From an uncultured Bariatricus sp. (GTDB lineage Bacteria > Bacillota > Clostridia > Lachnospirales > Lachnospiraceae): DNA of 33,285 nt. Positions 15,414 through 27,265 of the stretch are shown piece after piece. The position numbers and the translations under genes are program-made. The stretch spans positions 1-33,285 of the forward strand of contig CAKRCD010000022.1 of the NCBI GenBank assembly GCA_934307065.1. Direction: 5' to 3'. Under the pieces are notes generated by a model that saw only the letters and a list, made by a program, of their open reading frames with translations, did not search any database and was not told where the DNA came from. Positions within the stretch are counted from its first letter, which is position 1. The number at the start of each line of letters is the position of its first letter.

Positions 15414-15596
15414 AGTTTTCCCAACTGACTTCACACTGTTTCCAGTCACTATCAACGGAATTATCAAAATGAAAAAGCCTTAATTCTCAAGGGCTTAAGA
15501 GGGTTTTACACATATCCACAGCCCCTAATGCGAATGAGGCGGATATCTTTTATAAATATATTTATCTATCGCGCGTTGAAAGGAGTTTTACACATA
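15326..15596. promoter_or_regulatory. Second origin segment: DnaA boxes from dnaA 3' end into the dnaA-dnaN gap
   Basis: A perfect box at 15326-15334 (-), TTTTCCACA at 15347-15355 (-) and ATATCCACA at 15512-15520 (+) are followed by a very AT-rich run (15547-15571) that could be the unwinding element. In Bacillus the unwinding element lies between dnaA and dnaN, so this is the analogous place. A weak bulged hairpin lies at about 15475-15496. No gene lies between the dnaA stop and dnaN. Confidence 0.55.
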
Positions 15597-16706
15597 ATGA
15601 AAATCAAATGTCAAAAAGCAGAACTTGTAAAAGGTGTCAGCATTGTATCAAAAGCAGTACCTACAAAAACTACAATGCCAATTTTAGAATGTATCTTAAT
15701 TGATGCTACAACCAATACAATTAAACTTACCGCTAACGATATGGAACTTGGAATTGAAACCATTATAGAAGGCATCGTTGAAGAGAAAGGTATGATAGCA
15801 TTAGATGCCAAAATCTTTTCTGACATTGTAAGAAAACTTCCTGATAACGAAATTACAATTGAAACAGATTCCAACTACCAGACACTTATTTTATGTGAGA
15901 AAGCAAAATTCAATATTTCCGGTAAATCAGGAGATGATTTTTCTTATCTTCCTTACATCGAAAGAGATGTGCCTGTTGTAATCTCTCAGTTCACACTGAA
16001 GGAAGTCATCAGACAGACCATCTTTTCAATCGCAGATAATGACAGTAATAAATTAATGACCGGTGAACTTTTCGAAATCAACGAAGATACCATGAAAGTT
16101 GTTTCTCTGGATGGACATCGTATTTCTATCCGTAAGATTGAACTTTCAAACAGCTATGAACCAATCAAGGTTGTAGTTCCCGGAAAGACATTAATTGAAA
16201 TCAGCAAGATTCTTTCCGGCGATGTCGACAGTGAAGTACACATTTACTTTACAAATAACCATGTAGTATTTGAATTTGACAATACCGTAGTCGTATCCAG
16301 ATTAATCGAAGGAGAGTACTTCCGTGTAAATCAGATGCTTTCAAATGACTACGAAACCAAAGTAAAAATCAATAAAAAAGAACTTTTGAATTGTATTGAC
16401 CGTGCCACACTTCTGGTAAAAGAAGGTGACAAGAAACCGATCATCATCAATATTCAGGATGAAATGATGGAACTGAAAATCAAATCCCAGCTAGGAACCA
16501 TGGATGAAGAAATTTACATCGAAAAAGAAGGAAAGGATTTGATGATTGGATTTAATCCGAAGTTCCTCATTGATGCACTTCGTGTCATTGACGAAGAAGA
16601 AGTACAGATTTATTACCTGAATGCAAAAGCACCTTGCTTTATCAAAGATGCACAGGAAAGCTATGTTTATCTGATTCTTCCGGTCAACTTTAACAGTGCG
16701 ATGTAA
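15597..16706 (+). CDS. dnaN: DNA polymerase III sliding clamp (beta subunit)
   Basis: A ring-shaped clamp that tethers the replicative polymerase. At 369 residues it has the normal length, with the three-fold repeated clamp domain. Recognisable strings include MPILECILIDA, LTANDMELGIE, FNISGKSGDDFSYLP, SLDGHRISIRK and, at the C-terminus, CFIKD...YVYLILPVNFN. The reading frame is open further upstream to 15528, but the extra residues are not clamp-like, and AAGGAG lies 11 bases before the ATG at 15597. It is followed 20 bases later by the S4 gene. Confidence 0.97.
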   Translation: MKIKCQKAELVKGVSIVSKAVPTKTTMPILECILIDATTNTIKLTANDMELGIETIIEGIVEEKGMIALDAKIFSDIVRKLPDNEITIETDSNYQTLILCEKAKFNISGKSGDDFSYLPYIERDVPVVISQFTLKEVIRQTIFSIADNDSNKLMTGELFEINEDTMKVVSLDGHRISIRKIELSNSYEPIKVVVPGKTLIEISKILSGDVDSEVHIYFTNNHVVFEFDNTVVVSRLIEGEYFRVNQMLSNDYETKVKINKKELLNCIDRATLLVKEGDKKPIIINIQDEMMELKIKSQLGTMDEEIYIEKEGKDLMIGFNPKFLIDALRVIDEEEVQIYYLNAKAPCFIKDAQESYVYLILPVNFNSAM

Positions 16707-16726
16707 GAATCGCAGAAAGGATAAAA

Positions 16727-16936
16727 ATGTATACAATCAAACTTAGAGAAGAGTTTATCAAACTCGGACAGGCACTGAAAGCGGCAGGAGTCGTTGAAAA
16801 CGGTGCTGAAGCAAAAGAAGTAATTATTGAAGGTCTTGTGAAAGTCAATGGAGAAATTGATACAAGAAGAGGCAAAAAGCTCTATGACGGAGATGTTATT
16901 TCTTTTAACGGAGAAGAAATCAAAATTGAAAAATAA
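16727..16936 (+). CDS. yaaA: S4-domain RNA-binding protein YaaA (RlbA)
   Basis: A 69-residue protein that is essentially one S4 RNA-binding domain, with the typical LGQALKAAGVVENGAEAKEV and VKVNGEIDTRRGKKLYDGD. Genes of this kind lie between dnaN and recF in many Firmicutes; the product is thought to associate with ribosome assembly. AAAGGA lies before the ATG. It ends 11 bases before recF. Confidence 0.93.
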   Translation: MYTIKLREEFIKLGQALKAAGVVENGAEAKEVIIEGLVKVNGEIDTRRGKKLYDGDVISFNGEEIKIEK

Positions 16937-16947
16937 ATTGGTGTAGT

Positions 16948-19960
<3,013 letters not shown>

Positions 19961-20000
19961 TATTTTGCATTGACAGTGAAACAAAAAAGAGGAGCAAAAA

Positions 20001-22478
20001 ATGGAAGATAATATTTTTGATAAAGTCCATGACGTGGATTTGAAAAAGACCATGGAAACATCTTATATAGACTATGCCATGAGTGTTATTGCTTCACGAG
20101 CACTTCCTGATGTAAGAGATGGTCTGAAACCAGTACAGAGAAGAATCCTGTATTCAATGATAGAGCTGAACAATGGTCCTGACAAACCGCATCGTAAATG
20201 TGCGCGTATTGTGGGTGATACAATGGGTAAATATCATCCACACGGAGACAGTTCTATTTATGGTGCATTGGTAAATATGGCACAGGAATGGTCTACCCGT
20301 TATGTTCTTGTAGATGGACACGGTAACTTTGGTTCGGTAGATGGTGACGGTGCCGCAGCTATGCGATATACCGAAGCACGTCTCAGCAAAATTTCTATGG
20401 AAATGACTGCAGATATCAATAAAGATACGGTTGATTTTACGCCAAACTTTGATGAGACAGAAAAAGAGCCGGTTGTACTTCCTTCCAGATTTCCAAATCT
20501 TCTGGTAAATGGTACTTCCGGTATTGCAGTTGGTATGGCAACCAATATTCCACCTCACAATCTGCGTGAAGTCATTGGTGCAGTTGTAAGAATCATCGAT
20601 GACCAGATTGCAGACAAAGAAGAGACAACCATTGAAGAAATCATGGATATCATAAAAGGACCTGATTTTCCAACGGGTGCAAGCATTCTTGGAACAAGAG
20701 GCATCGAAGAAGCTTACCGTACAGGCCGAGGAAAAATCCGTGTGCGTGCCATTTCCAATATTGAGCCAATGGCAAATGGAAAGAACCGTATCGTTGTAAC
20801 GGAACTTCCTTACATGGTAAATAAAGCAAGACTGATTGAAAAAATCGCAGAGCTTGTAAGAGATAAGAAAATCGATGGAATTACGGATTTGAGTGACCAG
20901 TCAAGCCGTGAAGGAATGAGAATCTGTATCGAACTTCGAAGAGATGTAAATCCGAATATTATTTTAAATCAATTATATAAGCATACACAGCTTCAGGATA
21001 CCTTTGGTGTTATCATGCTTGCATTAGTAGATAATCAGCCAAAGATTATGAATATCATGGAAATGCTGTCATACTATTTGAAACATCAGGAAGAAGTAGT
21101 GACAAGAAGAACCAGATATGAATTAAATAAAGCAGAAGAACGTGCTCATATTTTACAGGGATTATTGATTGCACTTGATAATATTGATGAAGTCATTCAG
21201 ATTATCCGTAGTTCAGAGAATGTGCAGATAGCAAAGGCAGAATTGATGAAGAGATTCGACCTTTCCGATGCACAGTCTCAGGCAATCGTAGATATGCGTC
21301 TGCGTGCTCTGACCGGTTTGGAAAGGGAAAAGCTGGAAGCAGAATACGCAGAACTGATGAAGAAAATCGGTGAATTAAAGGCCATTCTTGCAGACAGAAA
21401 ATTACTTCTCGGAGTCATCAAAGAAGAAATTCAGATTATCGCCGACAAGTATGGTGATGACAGAAGAACTTCCATTGGATTCGATGAATTTGATATGTCA
21501 GATGAAGATTTGATTCCAAAAGAAGACGTTGTAATCGCTATGACAAAGCTTGGCTATATTAAGAGAATGAGCCATGATACCTTTAAGAGCCAGAACCGTG
21601 GTGGTAAAGGTATCAAAGGAATGCAGACTCTGGAAGAAGATTATGTAGAAGAATTATTTATGACAAATACACACTACTACATTATGTTCTTTACAAATAA
21701 AGGTCGTGTATATCGTATGAAAGGTTATCAGATTCCAGAAGCAAGCAGAACTTCCCGTGGTGTGGCAATCATCAATCTTCTCCAGCTTCAGCCGGATGAG
21801 AAGATTACAGCCATGATTCCAATCAAAGAATACAACCATGGTGATTACCTTGTAATGGCTACCAAGAAAGGTCTTGTAAAGAAAACTCCGATTGAAGAAT
21901 ATTCAAATGTAAGAAAGACCGGACTTGCAGCAATCACACTTCGTGAAGATGATGAACTGATTGAAGTAAAGATTACAAATAATGACTTTGATGTATTTAT
22001 GATTACTAAACAGGGGCTTTGCATCCGCTTCAATGAAAAAGATGTGCGTGCTACAGGAAGAACCTCTATGGGTGTACGTGGTATGAACTTAAGTGATAAT
22101 GACGAAGTAGTTGCAATGCAGCTTGATATTCAAGGTAAAGAAATGCTTATCGTATCTGAAAAAGGTATGGGTAAACGTACAGACCTTACAGAATTTACAG
22201 CACAGAACCGTGGCGGTAAAGGTGTAAAATGCTACAAGATTACAGAAAAGACCGGTAATGTAGTAGGTGCCAAAGCAGTTACAGAAGATGATGAAATCAT
22301 GATCATCAATACCGATGGAATCATCATCCGCATGGAATGCAAAGACATTTCCGTATACGGAAGAATCACTTCAGGTGTGAAACTCATTAACCTGAAAGAA
22401 AATGAAGAAGTCGCAAGTATTGCAAAAGTCAGAAAAACACTGAATGAACAGTGGGGCGAAGAAGAAACAGAATTATAA
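20001..22478 (+). CDS. gyrA: DNA gyrase subunit A
   Basis: The DNA cleavage-reunion half of gyrase. It has 825 residues. The catalytic tyrosine is Y123 in [12 protein letters not shown]. The winged-helix and tower domains are followed by a C-terminal beta-pinwheel with two GyrA-box-like strings ([10 protein letters not shown] and [10 protein letters not shown]; canonical is QRRGGKG). In the quinolone-determining region the sequence [13 protein letters not shown] has serine at 84 (E. coli S83) but glycine at 88 (E. coli D87). AGAGGAGC lies before the ATG. The gene ends at a strong terminator, closing the dnaA-to-gyrA gene string. Confidence 0.98.
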   Translation: MEDNIFDKVHDVDLKKTMETSYIDYAMSVIASRALPDVRDGLKPVQRRILYSMIELNNGPDKPHRKCARIVGDTMGKYHPHGDSSIYGALVNMAQEWSTRYVLVDGHGNFGSVDGDGAAAMRYTEARLSKISMEMTADINKDTVDFTPNFDETEKEPVVLPSRFPNLLVNGTSGIAVGMATNIPPHNLREVIGAVVRIIDDQIADKEETTIEEIMDIIKGPDFPTGASILGTRGIEEAYRTGRGKIRVRAISNIEPMANGKNRIVVTELPYMVNKARLIEKIAELVRDKKIDGITDLSDQSSREGMRICIELRRDVNPNIILNQLYKHTQLQDTFGVIMLALVDNQPKIMNIMEMLSYYLKHQEEVVTRRTRYELNKAEERAHILQGLLIALDNIDEVIQIIRSSENVQIAKAELMKRFDLSDAQSQAIVDMRLRALTGLEREKLEAEYAELMKKIGELKAILADRKLLLGVIKEEIQIIADKYGDDRRTSIGFDEFDMSDEDLIPKEDVVIAMTKLGYIKRMSHDTFKSQNRGGKGIKGMQTLEEDYVEELFMTNTHYYIMFFTNKGRVYRMKGYQIPEASRTSRGVAIINLLQLQPDEKITAMIPIKEYNHGDYLVMATKKGLVKKTPIEEYSNVRKTGLAAITLREDDELIEVKITNNDFDVFMITKQGLCIRFNEKDVRATGRTSMGVRGMNLSDNDEVVAMQLDIQGKEMLIVSEKGMGKRTDLTEFTAQNRGGKGVKCYKITEKTGNVVGAKAVTEDDEIMIINTDGIIIRMECKDISVYGRITSGVKLINLKENEEVASIAKVRKTLNEQWGEEETEL

Positions 22479-22510
22479 ATAGATTCAAAATTTGTGAAAA
22501 TTAGGAAAAA

Positions 22511-22549
22511 TCAAAAATCCAGACTATTTCAGATAGTCTGGATTTTTGA
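22511..22549 (+). terminator. Intrinsic terminator of gyrBA
   Basis: A perfect 17-bp stem (22511-22527 with 22533-22549) and loop TTCAG. The 3' arm contains TTTTT, and the A-tract on the 5' arm makes it usable in both directions. It lies 32 bases after the gyrA stop. Confidence 0.9.
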
Positions 22550-22619
22550 ATTATGCAAAATTAAATTGTATAATATGCAATTATAGAAAATAACAATACT
22601 TATATTTATTGAATAATAC

Positions 22620-22647
22620 TTGTTTCTTTTAGAAAATATGTTATGCT
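22620..22647 (+). promoter_or_regulatory. Putative promoter of the Rpn-family gene
   Basis: TTGTTT (22620-22625), 16-base spacer, TATGCT (22642-22647). It gives a 5' leader of about 205 bases before the coding sequence, in which the hairpin at 22719-22761 would be transcribed. Confidence 0.5.
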
Positions 22648-22718
22648 AATAAAAAGCATTATTTTTCTAACATTCTGGCGGAAACGCAATCGGACTACAT
22701 TTCAAAAGTCTTATCATG

Positions 22719-22761
22719 AAATCTCAATGCTTTGTTACCAATCAATAGAGCAGTGAGATTT
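22719..22761 (+). other. Hairpin in the long leader of the Rpn-family gene
   Basis: AAATCTCA (22719-22726) pairs with TGAGATTT (22754-22761), and TGCT (22728-22731) with AGCA (22749-22752), separated by one A-G mismatch; loop of 17 bases. Together that is a 12-bp stem inside an otherwise unexplained 200-base leader. No known riboswitch class was recognised. The rest of the 383-base gap after gyrA contains only the gyrBA terminator and the putative promoter. Confidence 0.45.
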
Positions 22762-22861
22762 GAATAAAGGAAGTACATTTGTATTTTTGAAATTTTTTGG
22801 CTATAAGTGTATTTAAATTTATATTTTTATCTCCTGCACATACAACAAAAGGAGAATGATT

Positions 22862-23749
22862 ATGGCAAAAAGAAGAAAAAAGAAAGCAAATGTAAGACGG
22901 GATTATAAGGCACGATTATTTGAAATGATTTTCCGAGAAAAAGAAAATTTATTAGGACTTTATAATGCAGTAAATGGGACACACTATTCAGACCCAAATG
23001 AGTTAGAAATTAATACATTGGAAAATGCGATTTACCTTTCCATGCATAATGATGTTTCTTTTATCATTGATTCACGATTGTCATTGTATGAACACCAGTC
23101 CACTTACAGTCCGAATCTTCCGTTACGCTATTTGTTTTACGTATCGGATTTGTATTCGAAAATGACGAAAGACAGTAACTTATATGGAAGTAGAAGGATT
23201 ATGATACCGTCACCGAGATTTCTGATTTTCTATAATGGAAAAGAAGAACGACCAGAAAGGGAAGTATTGGAATTGGCGGAGGCTTTTGAGATTCAGGAAG
23301 AAGAACCATGGCTGAATCTGAAAGCAGTTTTATTAAATATCAATCCGGGATATAATAACGACATTGTAAATGCATGCAAGACCCTAAGTGATTATGTTAT
23401 CTACACTTCAAGAGTCAGAGAGTATGCGGAACAAATGAAGATAGAAGATGCAGTAGAGAGAGCAATCACGGAATGTATTGCAGAAGGTATATTGGCAGAT
23501 TTCCTGACACGTTATAGAGCAGAGGCGAAGAAAATGAGTATATATGAATATGATGAAGAAAAACAAAGACGTTGGGATAAAGAAGAGGGCGAAGAAATTG
23601 GATTGGCAAAGGGGCTGTCACAAGGTGAAAATCGTTTTGCAACCTTAGCTTCTGCTTTAATTGAAGCCGGCAGACCAGATGATATTTTAAAAGCAACGAA
23701 GAATATTGAATATCGAAAAAAATTGTATAAAGAATATGAGATACAATAA
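22862..23749 (+). CDS. Rpn family protein (PD-(D/E)XK nuclease/putative transposase type)
   Basis: A 295-residue protein related to the recombination-promoting nuclease (Rpn/YhgA-like, PDDEXK_2) family, which is often multicopy in gut Clostridia and annotated as putative transposase. After a very basic N-terminus (KRRKKKANVRR) come the fold elements LFEMIFREKENLLGLYNAV, NDVSFIID (D64) and the catalytic-type EHQ (E77, Q79) followed by NLPLRYLFYVSDLY. The C-terminal third is charged and helical (AEGILADFL, GLSQGENRFATLASALIEAG). The ATG at 22862 has AAAGGAG seven bases upstream; the in-frame ATG at 22856 is too close to it. It is monocistronic, between terminators, with a structured leader. Nuclease activity is plausible from the motif but not shown; no terminal repeats mark it as a mobile unit. 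Confidence 0.85.
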   Translation: MAKRRKKKANVRRDYKARLFEMIFREKENLLGLYNAVNGTHYSDPNELEINTLENAIYLSMHNDVSFIIDSRLSLYEHQSTYSPNLPLRYLFYVSDLYSKMTKDSNLYGSRRIMIPSPRFLIFYNGKEERPEREVLELAEAFEIQEEEPWLNLKAVLLNINPGYNNDIVNACKTLSDYVIYTSRVREYAEQMKIEDAVERAITECIAEGILADFLTRYRAEAKKMSIYEYDEEKQRRWDKEEGEEIGLAKGLSQGENRFATLASALIEAGRPDDILKATKNIEYRKKLYKEYEIQ

Positions 23750-23776
23750 CAAAAGATAATAGTACAGACACAGATT

Positions 23777-23824
23777 AAAAGGCAGCAAATCATGTTACAA
23801 GTGGTATCAGATTTGCTGCTTTTT
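23777..23824 (+). terminator. Intrinsic terminator of the Rpn-family gene
   Basis: A 15-bp stem (23777-23791 with 23810-23824, one G-U pair) with an 18-base loop. The 3' arm ends in TTTTT. It lies about 27 bases after the stop codon. Confidence 0.85.
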
Positions 23825-23971
23825 GCTATATTTGCATAAATTTTGTGAGAGAAACTTATGGTTGCGTCTTTGAAACTAATGATTTCTTTGCAGATATACA
23901 TAATTAAGGTATGGTTATATCATCAGGATTAACGGAAATATATAAAGCAAGAAAACAGAAGGAGGTAGCAT

Positions 23972-24991
23972 ATGAAAAAATGTAAGTTAATTTTTATGGT
24001 AGTGATTATGACAGTAACTTTATTTGCTGGATGTCAAAAAGATACACAGCCAATAGAAATTGGAAAATCTGATACTATTAGTAAAATCCAATTAAATACA
24101 ATCAGAATAGATACAAAGGATTATCCATCTGGTAAGCTTGATAATCTCATAAAAGACTTAGAGAGTGCTACTCCATTGGATAAGGCAGAAACAAAAAGTG
24201 TTGCGGTAAATGATAAGAAGATGTATATCTCCTTTATTTATAAAAATGATACAAAAGATATATTTGCATTTTTCAAGGATAATGGAAAGTGGTATTTAGA
24301 GCATGGTGGAAATATATATTCCAATGTAGATTTTGTAAAGGAATATTTTGATGAAGAAAGTTATGATGCACTCTATAACAATAATTCAGATTCGGCTTCA
24401 AATTCAGATTTTACCATAAGTATTTCATTGGAATATTTAGAAAAATATTTGGACAGAACTAAAGATTTGGAGCAGATAGATATTAAAGATTATTTTCTGA
24501 ATTCCGTAGAATATTCTGAAAGTCAGGGAAATACCAAAGAAGAAGCAATAGCTGAAAAGAAAGAGCAATTTATACAAGAATGGCAGATATACAAAGAAGC
24601 TGAAAGGTTAGGACTTACTCCTTCAGATGAAGAATTGGATGCTTTTCTACATAAATGGATTTCATGGGTATCAGAAGCTGATAATGCAAAAGACTATGAA
24701 GCTTTGCTGAAAAAATATAACACGGATTGGAAAGAAATCATATTAAAGAACAAAAAGATTTTTTATTATTTTGATATAACAAACGAATTATATAATTGCA
24801 AGTTATATCGTTTAAAGTTCGATGAATATGCAGCAGGTAATGATAAAGTAGGCGGTGTTGTCTATGATAATCTAAATGACTACTATAATGCATATTTAAA
24901 ACATGAAGTATATTCCTATGAACTTATGGACAAGGAGTCAAAAGAATTTTTGAAAGAGTTGGAAGAAGCTGGAAAGGATTTTTGCTTGTAA
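23972..24991 (+). CDS. Putative lipoprotein with a SurA-N-like C-terminal region
   Basis: A 339-residue secreted lipoprotein: signal peptide KKCKLIFMVVIMTVTLFAGC with lipobox cysteine at residue 21. The first half (about 30-130) is a small alternating beta domain of unknown type (SKIQLNTIRIDTKDYPSG, then ISFIYKNDTKDIFAFF), similar in style to short domains of Firmicute lipoproteins. The second half (about 170-300) is helical, with EAIAEKKEQFIQEWQIYKEA and ERLGLTPSDEELDAFL, which resembles the N-terminal chaperone region of SurA/PrsA-type proteins. No parvulin domain follows, so peptidyl-prolyl isomerase activity is not expected. GAAGGAGG precedes the ATG. It is monocistronic. Function unknown; the SurA resemblance is an inference from helix pattern. 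Confidence 0.8.
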   Translation: MKKCKLIFMVVIMTVTLFAGCQKDTQPIEIGKSDTISKIQLNTIRIDTKDYPSGKLDNLIKDLESATPLDKAETKSVAVNDKKMYISFIYKNDTKDIFAFFKDNGKWYLEHGGNIYSNVDFVKEYFDEESYDALYNNNSDSASNSDFTISISLEYLEKYLDRTKDLEQIDIKDYFLNSVEYSESQGNTKEEAIAEKKEQFIQEWQIYKEAERLGLTPSDEELDAFLHKWISWVSEADNAKDYEALLKKYNTDWKEIILKNKKIFYYFDITNELYNCKLYRLKFDEYAAGNDKVGGVVYDNLNDYYNAYLKHEVYSYELMDKESKEFLKELEEAGKDFCL

Positions 24992-24997
24992 AAAATG

Positions 24998-25043
24998 GAA
25001 AACAGGAATAGAACCACATGTTTGTGAAGCTATTCCTGTTTTC
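24998..25043. terminator. Bidirectional terminator between convergent lipoprotein and aldehyde dehydrogenase genes
   Basis: A perfect 14-bp stem (24998-25011 with 25030-25043) and an 18-base loop. It carries A-tracts and T-tracts on both sides, and lies between two genes that converge on it. Confidence 0.85.
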
Positions 25044-25057
25044 ATATATTCAAAATA

Positions 25058-26437
25058 TTATTTAAGAAACATCCGAAGAATTTTCTCATTGAGTTTCTTA
25101 TATGGCTGATACCTCATCGGCAAATCTATCCATGTCTTTTTATCTACGATACTTTTAAAATGTGAGAAGGTCTTAAATCCTTCCCATCCGTGGTAAGAAC
25201 CCATCCCACTTTCGCCAAATCCTCCAAATCCCATTTCATGGGTAGCAAGATGAATAATGGTATCGTTGATACATCCACCGCCGAATTGACAGCGTGAAAT
25301 CACATCTTTTGAAATTTTTCTGTCAGAAGTGAAAAGATAAAGAGCAAGTGGATGTTCCATTGCATTTATCTTTGTGATTGCTTCTTCCAGAGAAGCGTAA
25401 GTTACAACAGGAAGAACCGGTCCGAAGATTTCTTCCTGCATCACAGCATCTTCAAAGGTTACGTGATTCATAATCGTAGGTTCAATTTTTAAAGTGGTGG
25501 AATCAGTATGTCCACCATGTACCACCTTGGAAGAATCAATCAGACCACGGATACGGTCAAAATGTTTTTGATTTACAATTTTTCCGTAATCTTTATTAGC
25601 CAAAGGATTTGCACCATACTGACGGATAATTTCTTTCTTGATTTCTAATATCAATCTTGTTTTTACGGATTCATCACAATAAATATAATCAGGTGCTACA
25701 CAGGTCTGTCCACAGTTCAAAAATTTTCCAAATACAATTCTTTTGGCAGCCAGTTTGATGTTGGCACTTTTCTCTACGATACAAGGACTTTTACCGCCAA
25801 GCTCCAAAGTAACCGGGGTCAAATGGGGAGCTGCCATGCGCAGGACTTCTTTTCCCACTGTTTTACTTCCGGTAAAGAAAATATAATCAAATTTTTGCTT
25901 TAACAGGCAATTATTTTCCTCTCGTCCACCGAGAATGGCAGAAACATATTTTTGTGGAAAACATTCTTCTATCAAATCTTTTATTACCTGACTGGTGTGC
26001 GGAGAATAGGCACTTGGTTTAATAAGAACAGTATTTCCCGCAGCAATTGCGTCAATCAAAGGCCCCATTGTCAGAAGAAATGGATAATTCCAAGGACTGA
26101 CAATCAGCACAACTCCATAAGGAGAAGGCTTCTGAAAACTTCTGGAACAAAACTGGGCAAGTGGAGTTTTTACGATTTTTTCTGATGCAAAATGTCTCGT
26201 ATGCTTTATCATATAACTTAACTCATCAAGCACCAGTCCGACCTCACACATATAACTTTCAAAATTACTTTTTCCAAGGTCTTGCTGTAATGCCTCGCAA
26301 ATTTTCTTTTCGTATTTCAAAATCGTTATCTTAAGACGCTGTAAACTGCGGATTCGATAGTCCACATTGAGCGTCACATCAGAGTAAAAAAACTGTCTTT
26401 TTTCATTTACCAATACATGGATTTCCTGCTTGTTCAT
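25058..26437 (-). CDS. NAD(P)+-dependent aldehyde dehydrogenase (ALDH3-like)
   Basis: Oxidises an aldehyde to the carboxylate; the substrate is not determined. It has 459 residues, the short class-3 type. Motifs: PWNYP (115-119), IAAGNTVLIKPS, FFTGSKTVGKEV (cofactor loop), general base E212 in TLELGGKSP, catalytic C246 in NCGQTCVAPD, and QEEIFGPVLPV near residue 350. There is no coenzyme A-acylating domain. The frame is open up to 26506, but the extra residues are not family-like, and AAGGAG lies five bases before the ATG at 26437. It is divergent from the XRE regulator and ends at the shared bidirectional terminator. The adjacent regulator may control it, but that is inference. Confidence 0.93.
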   Translation of the reverse strand: MNKQEIHVLVNEKRQFFYSDVTLNVDYRIRSLQRLKITILKYEKKICEALQQDLGKSNFESYMCEVGLVLDELSYMIKHTRHFASEKIVKTPLAQFCSRSFQKPSPYGVVLIVSPWNYPFLLTMGPLIDAIAAGNTVLIKPSAYSPHTSQVIKDLIEECFPQKYVSAILGGREENNCLLKQKFDYIFFTGSKTVGKEVLRMAAPHLTPVTLELGGKSPCIVEKSANIKLAAKRIVFGKFLNCGQTCVAPDYIYCDESVKTRLILEIKKEIIRQYGANPLANKDYGKIVNQKHFDRIRGLIDSSKVVHGGHTDSTTLKIEPTIMNHVTFEDAVMQEEIFGPVLPVVTYASLEEAITKINAMEHPLALYLFTSDRKISKDVISRCQFGGGCINDTIIHLATHEMGFGGFGESGMGSYHGWEGFKTFSHFKSIVDKKTWIDLPMRYQPYKKLNEKILRMFLK

Positions 26438-26520
26438 AAGGCTCCTTTCCGCAAATAGTTGCGATATCTTTATAAACAGTGTACATAGAAATTGTTTGTA
26501 GTGCAACCGGTAAAATAGTT

Positions 26521-26548
26521 TTGTTTATTCATGATTATATGTTACAAT
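26521..26548 (+). promoter_or_regulatory. Putative promoter of the XRE regulator gene
   Basis: TTGTTT (26521-26526), 16-base spacer, TACAAT (26543-26548), 53 bases upstream of the preferred start codon. Confidence 0.55.
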
Positions 26549-26563
26549 GATAGTAAATTTAAA

Positions 26564-26575
26564 ATACAATTGTAT
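26564..26575. promoter_or_regulatory. Palindromic operator candidate upstream of the XRE gene
   Basis: ATACAATTGTAT, a perfect 12-bp palindrome inside a longer near-symmetric AT-rich stretch (about 26558-26583). It lies just downstream of the predicted transcription start, where a bound repressor would block transcription of its own gene. Confidence 0.4.
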
Positions 26576-26601
26576 ATTTTAAAATAAGGGGAATGTGTAC
26601 A

Positions 26602-27129
26602 ATGGAATTATCGAAAAATTTAAAGAAAGCAAGAGAAAATGTGGGATTGTCGCAAGCAGAAGTGGCAGAAAAATTAAATATATCAAGGCAGGCTATTTCA
26701 AAATGGGAGAATGGATGGACAAGCCCGGATATTGATAATCTGGTTATTTTAAGTGATTTATATGATGTTTCTTTAGATGAATTGATTAAGAATGATGAAA
26801 AGAAAAAAGATGAGAATTTACAGGAGAGCGTAGAACCGGATAAAAAGAAAGTGTTTGGATTATTACCGGAAGAAGTAGGAATCTTGATAGCGATTGTATG
26901 TTTAAGTACTATTCCTTGTCTGGGTCTTGTTGGTATTATATTGTTGTTAGGTTATTGTGTTTTTAAGAAATATAAAATCGGTGCAGTTTATAAGGTAATT
27001 ATATTATGTTTTGTTTTAATAAGTATATATAATAGTGTTAAATTTGTTCAACTTGAATTTTTAGATTTGGGAGTAGCGACTATTGAAAAGGTTGCTTCTG
27101 TAAATGAATTATATTTTAGAAATCTTTAA
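26602..27129 (+). CDS. XRE-family transcriptional regulator with C-terminal membrane segments
   Basis: A 175-residue protein. Residues 4-60 form a Cro/CI-type helix-turn-helix (LKKARENVGLSQAEVAEKLN, then ISRQAISKWENGWTSPD), followed by a charged linker and two hydrophobic segments: about 91-120, LIAIVCLSTIPCLGLVGIILLLG, and about 130-150, VIILCFVLISIY. Such membrane-tethered XRE proteins are common in gut Firmicutes and usually act as local regulators whose signal enters through the membrane part. The ATG at 26602 lies ten bases after AAGGGG; an ATG nine bases earlier is too close to it. It is divergent from the aldehyde dehydrogenase, with a palindrome in its own leader. The target genes are not known; the ABC operon begins 136 bases downstream on the same strand. 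Confidence 0.88.
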   Translation: MELSKNLKKARENVGLSQAEVAEKLNISRQAISKWENGWTSPDIDNLVILSDLYDVSLDELIKNDEKKKDENLQESVEPDKKKVFGLLPEEVGILIAIVCLSTIPCLGLVGIILLLGYCVFKKYKIGAVYKVIILCFVLISIYNSVKFVQLEFLDLGVATIEKVASVNELYFRNL

Positions 27130-27265
27130 AGATATTTGGTATGTAATTGTATTGTTTCCTGTTGTAAATCAGCAGTTACTTTGTTTTCTTTTGTTTTTCT
27201 TTATGATAAAAGGTAGATATGAGCATCAAAGATGAAATTCAAAACTATCAAACGGAGGGGTGCGT

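Noticed and set aside
15475..15496. Terminator between dnaA and dnaN
   Set aside because: The stem AAGCCTT/AAGGGCTT has a bulge and is followed by AAGAGGG before the T-run. It is too weak to call.
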